A DNA stretch of 64,000 nt, from contig NZ_SJPO01000001.1 in the NCBI RefSeq assembly GCF_007859935.1, forward strand, positions 124,001-188,000, written 5' to 3'. The notes beneath the pieces were generated by a model that saw nothing but the letters and a program-made list of their open reading frames with translations, had not been told where the DNA came from and did not search any database. The stretch is from Posidoniimonas polymericola. Its GTDB lineage: Bacteria > Planctomycetota > Planctomycetia > Pirellulales > Lacipirellulaceae. Positions 57,695 through 64,000 of the stretch are shown here, in pieces. Position 1 is the stretch's first letter, and each line of letters starts with the position of its first letter. The position numbers and the translations under genes were made by a program.

Positions 57695-58325
57695 CCCACA
57701 GCAGCTTGCCCGCCAGCGCGAGGAACACGCACCCCGCGGCGCGGTCGAGCCAGCGGCCCAGGCCGGTCCGTTCGGCGAGCCACCGGCCTAGCACGCCGGC
57801 GTACGCGCCGATAGCGCTGAACGCGGCCATCGTCAGCAGGCAAAACAGCCCTCCGAGCAGCGCCGCCTGTGGCGCCGCGGGCTTGGCGGGATCCATGAAC
57901 TGCGGCACGAGCGCCAGAAAGAACAGGGCGACCTTCGGGTTCAGGGCGTTGGCCAGGAAGCCGCGGAGCACGTAGGGCGCCGTGCGGACGGCGGCGGGCT
58001 TCGCGTTGGTCGCAGCGCCAACGGACCCGTCGAAGGACCCGCCGCTCCGCAGTGCGCCGATGGCCAGGTATACGAGGTACGCGGCGCCGGCGAACTTCAG
58101 CAGCGAGAAGGCCATCTCCGACGCCGCGATCAACGCCGAGATTCCCACGACCGCCCACAGCGTGTGCGACAGGCACCCCAGCGCGCAGCCGATGGCGAAC
58201 CCCACGCCGGCCCGCCGGCCACGCGACAGGCCGAGGCTCAGCACGCCGAGGAGGTCGGGCCCCGGGGCGGCAATCAGCACGCAGGAAGCGAGCACGAAGC
58301 CGAGGAGTTGCTCGCTGCTGGGCAT
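57684..58325 (-). CDS. LysE/RhtB-family amino acid exporter
   Basis: The 213-residue membrane protein has six hydrophobic segments in the LysE/RhtB arrangement. Signature features are the N-terminal PGPDLLGVLSLGLSRGRRAG, the helix break in GFLANALNPKVALFFLALVP and a C-terminal GRWLDRAAGCVFLALAGKLL. It should export amino acids or homoserine-lactone-like compounds across the inner membrane. ATG 58325 is the first Met that begins the family N-terminus. It sits 37 bp from the stop of the upstream HAF gene on the same strand. Confidence 0.92.
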   Translation of the reverse strand: MPSSEQLLGFVLASCVLIAAPGPDLLGVLSLGLSRGRRAGVGFAIGCALGCLSHTLWAVVGISALIAASEMAFSLLKFAGAAYLVYLAIGALRSGGSFDGSVGAATNAKPAAVRTAPYVLRGFLANALNPKVALFFLALVPQFMDPAKPAAPQAALLGGLFCLLTMAAFSAIGAYAGVLGRWLAERTGLGRWLDRAAGCVFLALAGKLLWAKR

Positions 58326-58362
58326 CGGCAGAAGTTGGCGGATCGGTTGGAGGACAGAACGG

Positions 58363-60573
58363 CTACGCCCGACTACGGTAGTTGATGGCCACGAAAAGGC
58401 ACAAGAGAGCACAAGAACCTCCGGGGAGCGTCGGTCCGACGGACGCAACCTTCTTGTGTCTTCTCGTGCCTCTTCGTGGCCAATCCTTACGGCGACGCCA
58501 GCCGACGATCGCCGCGAGCACGAGCAGCCCGAGCGCCCCCGGCTCGGGAACCGTCTGGTCGGCGACCGGCTCGCCAAGCACGAGGCCGAAGTTGCTCCGC
58601 CAGGCGTGGTAGTCGGCGGCGTCGGCCTGGTTGTCGCCGTTGGCGTCGGCCAGGCCGGTCTGGTCGCCGTGGTGGTCACGCCAGAAGCTGTAGTCGCCCG
58701 CGTCCACGACGCCGTCGCCGTTGAAGTCGCCGGAGCTGCGGCCGTCGTAGTTGGCGAGCAGCAGCATCATGTCCGACTGGTCGACCGCGCCGTTCTCGTC
58801 GAAGTCGCCGTACATCCAGTAGACCTCGGCCGACTCGGCGTTCATGCCGAGGTTGGCCGTCAGGGCCGCCACGTCCTGGCGGTCGACGTCGCCGTCGAAG
58901 TCGGCGTCGCCGGTGCGGACCGAGCGGTGCAGCACGGCCCGCCACGCCTCCTGCTGGCCGTCAGGGTTTATGCCGGTGCCGACGATGGTCGTGCCGTCGT
59001 CGCTGATGGCGCCGACCTCGAGCAGCCGCCAGCCCTCCATCTCGAGGCCGTAGTCGCCGGCCAGCACCCGGGCCAGCGGCCGCATGCCGTGCTGACGGTC
59101 CCACAGGAACGGCGCCTGCAAACGCCCGAAGGCGTCGATGTCGCCGTCGAGCAGCGCTGGGTCGACGGTGGTCGTGGCGTCCGTAGACAAGAGGAACGCG
59201 TGCCCCACGACGCGGCCCTGCTCGGCAGAAACGTCCACGGCCTCGGAGCCGATAAACTCGGGGCCGGGCGGCAGGCGGAATGGTGGGATGTACTTCCAGC
59301 CGAGATCCTCGGTCCACATCACGGCCTGCTCGAGCATATACGGCGTGCGGGCGTCGACTTCCGGGCCCCACAGCACCCGGTCGACGCCGACCACGACCTT
59401 GCCGTCGGCCGAAACGGCGTTGGCGGTGGTTTCCTGTGGCACGGGCACAAGCGATGCAAACGGCAGCGGCGGGTTGCCAAGGCCTACCATTCCCACCTCG
59501 CGTGTCCACAAGAACGGCTGTGCCTGGTCGGGGTGAAACGGTTCGAAGGCGAGCGGGTTCTGGAGGCGATGGGCGTTGCCGACAATCACTTCGCCGCTCG
59601 CAGAGACGTCCACCGCCTCACTGGTCGAGTACTCGCCGTACTCCTTCAGCAAGCCGAGGTCCTGCATGCCGGAATCGTCGGTGTAGCGGAAGGCGCGGCG
59701 GAAGTAGTTCGGCGGCAGGCCCGAGCCCTCGGGCGGGCGGGTCGGCGGGTAGAACTCGTTGACGCCGACCACGACGCGGCCGTTGCGAGAAGTCGCGTGG
59801 GCCTGGCCGGTAGACGAGACGCCGTGGATCGTGCCGAGCGGCTGCATGCCGCCGCCGAGCGACCAGCGGAACGCCTCTTGGCTCTGGAATACGTCGCGGC
59901 GGATCGAAGAGTCGCCAACGATGTAGTTGCCGTCCGCCGAGACGCCGCGGCCCGTGCTGCCGCCGGGCGAGCCGCCCGGCAACAGGCCGATCGACACCAT
60001 GCCGGTCGACGGCGACCACGCGAACGCCTCGTGGGTGATAAAGCCGGCCGCATTGGGAGCGAGCTCGTTATGCCCGGTCACGACCCGCCCGTCGGCCGAG
60101 ACGTCAAACGCGGCGCTGACGTAGGCCGGGTCGCCGAGGCTGCCGAGCCCGTGGAACTCGCCCCGCGGCCGCGGGTAGATCCAGCCCAAGAAGTCGGGTC
60201 CGGAGACCAGCTCGCGGACGCCGCGGTCGTTGGGAAGCACGTTCCAGACCGAGCCGGTGATCTCGTTGACGATGGGGTCGAGCGGGCCGAACTCTTCGGT
60301 CAGGGTCCACGGGGTGAGCGCGTCGCCCGCGCCGGCCAGGCCGGGAGCCGACAGCGACAGGTGCAGCGCGCCGTCGACCACGGAGTGACTGATAGCGTCG
60401 GGCGCGGCGGTGTCCCACCACACGCCGTCGAGCCTCACCGAGCCAATACCGCCTGTGCCCGGCTGGGTGACCGTGACCGAGTCGACCCACCAGGGGAGTT
60501 CGAACGCGGCGAGTGGGGAGCCGGCGAGCAGCAACGCGGCCAGCGAGAACAGAGCGAGCTTACGCGGCGACAT
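58363..60573 (-). CDS. HAF-repeat protein with dockerin repeats and extended PEP-CTERM tail
   Basis: This 736-residue protein has a signal peptide (KLALFSLAALLLAGSPLAAF), a C-terminal-free jelly-roll-like start, and then HAF-type repeats (SADGRVVTGHNELAPNAAGF, VSADGNYIVGDSSIRRD, SADGKVVVGVDRVLWGPE, ISDDGTTIVGTGINPDG). EF-hand/dockerin-like units follow: GDADFDGDVDRQDVAALTAN, GDFDENGAVDQSDMMLLLAN, GDFNGDGVVDAGDYSFWRDH and DANGDNQADAADYHAWRSNF. PEPGALGLLVLAAIVGWRRR is the PEP-CTERM signal. The frame then runs on for about 40 residues through an inverted repeat instead of stopping. Confidence 0.87.
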   Translation of the reverse strand: MSPRKLALFSLAALLLAGSPLAAFELPWWVDSVTVTQPGTGGIGSVRLDGVWWDTAAPDAISHSVVDGALHLSLSAPGLAGAGDALTPWTLTEEFGPLDPIVNEITGSVWNVLPNDRGVRELVSGPDFLGWIYPRPRGEFHGLGSLGDPAYVSAAFDVSADGRVVTGHNELAPNAAGFITHEAFAWSPSTGMVSIGLLPGGSPGGSTGRGVSADGNYIVGDSSIRRDVFQSQEAFRWSLGGGMQPLGTIHGVSSTGQAHATSRNGRVVVGVNEFYPPTRPPEGSGLPPNYFRRAFRYTDDSGMQDLGLLKEYGEYSTSEAVDVSASGEVIVGNAHRLQNPLAFEPFHPDQAQPFLWTREVGMVGLGNPPLPFASLVPVPQETTANAVSADGKVVVGVDRVLWGPEVDARTPYMLEQAVMWTEDLGWKYIPPFRLPPGPEFIGSEAVDVSAEQGRVVGHAFLLSTDATTTVDPALLDGDIDAFGRLQAPFLWDRQHGMRPLARVLAGDYGLEMEGWRLLEVGAISDDGTTIVGTGINPDGQQEAWRAVLHRSVRTGDADFDGDVDRQDVAALTANLGMNAESAEVYWMYGDFDENGAVDQSDMMLLLANYDGRSSGDFNGDGVVDAGDYSFWRDHHGDQTGLADANGDNQADAADYHAWRSNFGLVLGEPVADQTVPEPGALGLLVLAAIVGWRRRKDWPRRGTRRHKKVASVGPTLPGGSCALLCLFVAINYRSRA
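58386..58482. repeat. Inverted repeat with 32-bp arms (GGCCACGAAAAGGCAC type)
   Basis: TGGCCACGAAAAGGCACAAG on the left pairs with CTTGTGTCTTCTCGTGCC... on the right, with few mismatches over 32 bp each and a 33-bp centre. It ends at the coding side of the HAF gene's PEP-CTERM signal and is read through as its tail. The arm sequence is of the kind widespread in planctomycete and verrucomicrobial intergenic repeats. Confidence 0.8.
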
Positions 60574-60893
60574 GGTTCACGCCTTGAAGAGAGTCAGTGC
60601 CCCTGACCCGCTGAGTCTACCGCGCCGCAAGAGTGGGTCAACCTCGCCCAATCCCCGGCGTGAGCGGGGCGGGCGGTGGTGGTGGGAATTACTCAATCGC
60701 GTGTGGGATACCACTGACCGTCCGTGCAGGCTGGGTAGAGTCCGCCCGGTTGCGTGGGCGGGCCGCCCCGGCGTGGCCCCTGGATTGTTAGCGCGCTAGG
60801 GGTTTCCGAGGGGTAGGGTTCCCGAGGTGGTATTCCGCGACCCGCGGGAACCGAGCCGAGGCGCCCCCCCGATTACTGCGATGATAATCTCCC
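60574..60893. other. Divergent gap between HAF gene and PAS kinase gene
   Basis: The 320 bp between divergent start codons contains GC-rich sequence with small repeated GGGCGGGC and GGGTAGGG words, but no clear promoter pair, repeat family or small gene. Confidence 0.35.
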
Positions 60894-62522
60894 ATGCAAC
60901 ACCCCTCAGCCAAAACCACGGCGACCGATCTCGCGGTGCTGCACCGGGAGATTGCGACCATCAGGGCGCAGCTGTCGGCGATCGACCGGTCTCACGGCCG
61001 GATCGAGTTCAGCACTCAGGGGATCATCCTAGAGGTCAACCAGAACTACCTCGACATGATGGGGTACCACCGCGGCGAGTTGCTGGGGCGCCACCACCGG
61101 CTGTTCGTCCCCGAGGCCGACCACGACAGCCCCGACTACGCCGAGTTCTGGAGACGCCTGCACGACGGCACCTTCCAACGCGGTGAGTTCATGCGACTGG
61201 CCCACGACGGTTCGCAGCGTTGGATCCAGGCGACCTACAACCCAGTCTGCTGTCCCGAGGGTCGGGTGGAGAGGGTCGTGAAGTACGCGATCGACATCAC
61301 TCCCCAGAAGCGGGCCGAGCAGGTGGCGGAACGCGCCTCGCTGCTGCTCGACGCGCAGCTCGCCGCGATCGACCGCTCGCAGTGCCGCGTCGAATTCAGC
61401 GCCGATGGGACCATCCTCGACGTCAACGACAACTTTGTGCAGATGATGGGCTACCGCCGAGAGGAGCTGCTCGGGCGGCACCATCGGATAATGATGCCCG
61501 ACGGCGGGTACGACCCCGTTGAGTACGAGGCGTTCTGGGAGCTGCTCCGCGGGGGGCACTTCCACCGCGACGAGTTCATGCGGATCGCCCGCGACGGCTC
61601 GCAGCGGTGGATGCAGGCCACCTACACGCCGTTCTGCTTGTCGGACGGTCGGGTGGAACGCGTCGTGAAGTACGCCATCGACATCACCGACCGCAAGAAG
61701 CTCGAGGCGCGCAACTCGCGCCGCGAACGGCTGGAGTCGATCGGCGCGCTCGCGACCGGCGTCGCGCACGAGATCAACTCGCCGCTGCAATGCATCCTTG
61801 GCGTCCTGAACTACCTGAACGCCTCGTACGCCCGGCAGGCGGACGCGTCCGGAACGCTCAAGCCGGCCGGCCTTGCGGGTTGGGTCCGGGACCACCGGGA
61901 AGCAATCGACGACGCGATTGACGCGGCGGAGAAGGCGGCGGGCATCACCGCTGCGATGCGGGTCTTCTCACTCCCCAGCACTCCAGGACGCCAGGAGTTC
62001 GGGCTGGGCGAGGCCGTCGATATCGCCATAAAGCTGACGCGGAACGCCACCGCCGGCGTGGCGGCGGTCGCCATCGACGGGGAATCGCTCTCGCACCGGA
62101 TGGTTGGCTACGAGGGCGAAATCTGCCAGGTAATGGTCAACCTCATCGCCAACGCAGTCGACGCTATCCAAGAGCGGCCCGGCTCCGAGCGGGGCGGCGC
62201 ACAGATCCGGATCGAGGGCCGCCGACTGCCCGATGGCGGCCTGGAGGTGGTGTGCGCCGACACGGGCGTCGGGATGGAGCCGGACGTAGTGACACGGGCA
62301 TTCGACCGCTTCTTCACCACCAAGGATACGGGCGGCGTCGGCCTAGGTTTGTGGCTGTGCTACGACGTGGTCGTCAACCGCCACGGCGGCCAGATCCGGA
62401 TCGACAGCGAGCCGGGACGCGGAGCGGTTTTTACACTCTGGTTCCCGCCGTCGTGTCTGGTTGACGGCGATAGACACGTGGACGAGAACCCGCGGTCGGC
62501 CGATCTGTCGCCGGCCCGGTAA
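60894..62522 (+). CDS. Soluble histidine kinase with two PAS domains
   Basis: The 542-residue kinase starts with two PAS-PAC units so alike that a recent duplication is likely: both contain a GTILxVNxNFxxMMGYxREEL-type core and the end KYAIDIT (near 138 and 267). HisKA follows with H292 in ATGVAHEINSPLQCILG. The ATPase domain has the N box MVNLIANAVDAI, G1 VCADTGVGMEP, F FDRFFTTK and G2 GVGLGLWLCYDVV. No membrane helices are seen, so it senses a cytoplasmic cue. The response regulator is unknown; the NtrC-like regulator 58 kb away has no visible link. Confidence 0.93.
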   Translation: MQHPSAKTTATDLAVLHREIATIRAQLSAIDRSHGRIEFSTQGIILEVNQNYLDMMGYHRGELLGRHHRLFVPEADHDSPDYAEFWRRLHDGTFQRGEFMRLAHDGSQRWIQATYNPVCCPEGRVERVVKYAIDITPQKRAEQVAERASLLLDAQLAAIDRSQCRVEFSADGTILDVNDNFVQMMGYRREELLGRHHRIMMPDGGYDPVEYEAFWELLRGGHFHRDEFMRIARDGSQRWMQATYTPFCLSDGRVERVVKYAIDITDRKKLEARNSRRERLESIGALATGVAHEINSPLQCILGVLNYLNASYARQADASGTLKPAGLAGWVRDHREAIDDAIDAAEKAAGITAAMRVFSLPSTPGRQEFGLGEAVDIAIKLTRNATAGVAAVAIDGESLSHRMVGYEGEICQVMVNLIANAVDAIQERPGSERGGAQIRIEGRRLPDGGLEVVCADTGVGMEPDVVTRAFDRFFTTKDTGGVGLGLWLCYDVVVNRHGGQIRIDSEPGRGAVFTLWFPPSCLVDGDRHVDENPRSADLSPAR

Positions 62523-62607
62523 GTCGACCTGACGAGACACGCCCCCGCCGGGCGACCGACGAGTCGCCGAGGCGATCGGGGCGTTGCTTGTTGGGTTTTG
62601 CCGGTTG

Positions 62608-63318
62608 CTAGCGGACCCGCCGCCGCAGGCCGAACAGGCCGGCGACCGACAGCAGACCAAGAACCGACGGCTCGGGCACGTTGGTCGTGATGCGCATCGC
62701 GTTGATGTAGAAGAACCGCTGGCTGGTGTCGTTGGTGGCTCCGGCGGTCATGGAGAGGCTGATCTCGCCGTTTGCGTCCGCGACCAGGCCGTTGACCGCA
62801 ATCACCTCGGACGTGTTGAGCGAGGCGTCGTAATCGGTGAACGCAACCGATCCGTTGGCGTCGGTGAACACGTAGTCGCCAGCGCGGATGCTGCCGCCGT
62901 TGCGGCCGGCGTAGAGCACGAAGTCGTAGGTCGTGGCGCCGGAGGCGTCGAGGTCGCTGAACGTGATGATCGGGTTTGGCGCGAGGAACCCGTTGAAGTC
63001 GTTGGTGTGACCGAATAGCGAGTCGCTGGTCGCCCCGTCAGCAAAGATGGCCGCGTCGCCGGTGACGCCGGTGTGCCCGGCCGAGTTGCCGTTCGCCGGG
63101 AAGCCGACGTGGCCGACATCGATGGCGGTCGGGACGCCGTTCGAGTCGAGCATGTCTGTGAACGAGATCGCGGCGCCGTTGATGGTCGAGCTGACGATGC
63201 TGTTGTAGCCCGGCGTGTCGGGGCGGTTGTTGTGTTGAAAGTCGAGGAAGATCGTGTTCGCGTGCGCCGCCGACGCGCAGCACGCGACAATCGCAAGCGA
63301 GAGCAGTTTCCGGGTCAT
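62608..63318 (-). CDS. Secreted PEP-CTERM protein
   Basis: The 236-residue protein has a signal peptide (MTRKLLSLAIVACCASAAHA) and then NTIFLDFQHNNRPDTPGYNS, with a beta-strand-rich body (TTYDFVLYAGRNGGSIRAGD, ANGSVAFTDYDASLNTSEVI). It ends NVPEPSVLGLLSVAGLFGLR and a basic tail, a complete PEP-CTERM signal. A CTGGAGA Shine-Dalgarno lies before ATG 63318. It resembles the small jelly-roll proteins that exosortase systems anchor. The ligand and function are unknown. Confidence 0.85.
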   Translation of the reverse strand: MTRKLLSLAIVACCASAAHANTIFLDFQHNNRPDTPGYNSIVSSTINGAAISFTDMLDSNGVPTAIDVGHVGFPANGNSAGHTGVTGDAAIFADGATSDSLFGHTNDFNGFLAPNPIITFSDLDASGATTYDFVLYAGRNGGSIRAGDYVFTDANGSVAFTDYDASLNTSEVIAVNGLVADANGEISLSMTAGATNDTSQRFFYINAMRITTNVPEPSVLGLLSVAGLFGLRRRVR

Positions 63319-64000
63319 GGGGTCTTCTCCAGGTGATGAGTGCGGCGGCGTGGCGCCGGCGTGACTCGGGGCGCCCGACCAGCAGCGCGTGTTCGAGCAA
63401 GCCCGCGTCGACGGCGGACGACACGACAGGGCCCCGAGGGCGAGACGCACCCCAGGGCGAAATGACGAGCAGCCAGCTAGATTAACCGATCGCGACGACC
63501 GTTCGCCAATCAGCGCCGACAGGAATTGCATCGCGAAGAGCCGGGTGTACCGGCAAATAGACGCCGAAATGCCAGGCGATGCGGCCACTGCCGCAGGGAC
63601 CGAACGGTAAAAAACACAGCTGGTTTGCGTGAAAACAAGGCCCTGGGATCCCCGCATCCCGCTGTCCAGTGGCGCGCAGGCCGTTGGACACCGTTTCGTG
63701 GTGCTGCGCGGCGAACCTCCCAGGCCGGGCCGAGGACCGCCCGTATAGTGCGACCGCTTTCCCCAGGATCCACGCGGAGTTTGCGCTGCAATCATCCGAC
63801 TGCTTTGCGTCGGGGCCGGGCTGCTCTGCCTGGCAGGACCCGCCCCGCCGAGCCGGACCAAGACCTGGCGCCGATCACCGTTGACGGGATGCGTCGACGA
63901 GATGCGTTAGCAAGAGTTGTTTGGCGGCGCCGGGCTCGCTCGCCGGAACCGAAGAGCGCTAAAGGCTGGAGAAACGTTACTCGGCGAAACTTCTTTGGCC
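63319..64000. other. Window end without a recognisable gene
   Basis: The last 682 bp show no frame with a good start, family motif or balanced codon usage on either strand. A GC-rich region between 63350 and 63480 upstream of the PEP-CTERM gene probably holds its promoter. I see no tRNA or repeat copy in the rest. Confidence 0.45.

Noticed and set aside
57982-60606. 870-codon plus-strand open frame opposite LysE and HAF genes
   Set aside because: It crosses two real minus-strand genes and an inverted repeat and has no domain.

Overview
The window reads as a chromosomal segment of a GC-rich planctomycete of the Pirellulales type (Lacipirellulaceae-like). Several traits point there together: many secreted proteins ending in PEP-CTERM sorting signals, dockerin-like EF-hand repeats of the form DAADYTxWRDxxG, a DUF1559 pilin-like protein with a small lipoprotein partner, an MJ0042-type zinc-ribbon protein with a long disordered linker, extracytoplasmic enzymes, and one giant UvrA made of two tandem UvrA copies. 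The genus is an inference. I saw no tRNA, rRNA, CRISPR array or intact transposase.

Layout. 1-10 kb: a truncated membrane protein gene, a YprB-type nuclease, an NtrC-like sigma-54 activator, a membrane protein/XRE repressor pair with a clear promoter-operator, a XerC/D recombinase, a lipoprotein, a pentapeptide-repeat protein, a HAF-repeat protein and a LmbE-type deacetylase. 10-19 kb: a small lipoprotein, an M32 carboxypeptidase, a zinc-ribbon membrane protein, a SEC-C/TPR protein, RibD and a convergent DOMON-like protein. 19-36 kb: a structured non-coding kilobase, then a polysaccharide and pectin zone (Sde182-like hydrolase, two PL1-like pectate lyases, a PQQ-propeller protein, an oligogalacturonate lyase of the PL22 type, and a sugar dehydrogenase-like/LamG double PEP-CTERM protein). 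Two short sequences upstream of the second pectate lyase and of the PL22 gene share an octamer. 36-45 kb: MOSC protein, DUF4304-like protein and the 2451-residue double UvrA. 45-53 kb: SGNH hydrolase, two lamin-tail-like secreted proteins, DUF1559/lipoprotein operon, Ser/Thr kinase and glutamine synthetase. 53-64 kb: a frameshifted Uma2 gene, DUF2200, several hypotheticals, a TIGR02117 protein, a SUMF1-like PEP-CTERM protein, a LysE exporter, a HAF/dockerin protein, a PAS histidine kinase and a final PEP-CTERM protein.

The most striking signal is a family of GC-rich palindromic repeats. Free copies lie between genes, and related copies sit inside the uvrA reading frame at the four equivalent junctions between or after nucleotide-binding domains, where they are translated as Pro/Gly-rich linkers. 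A different palindrome has removed or displaced the stop of a PEP-CTERM gene at 58.4 kb and adds about 40 residues after its sorting signal. Repeats therefore appear to be reshaping proteins here.
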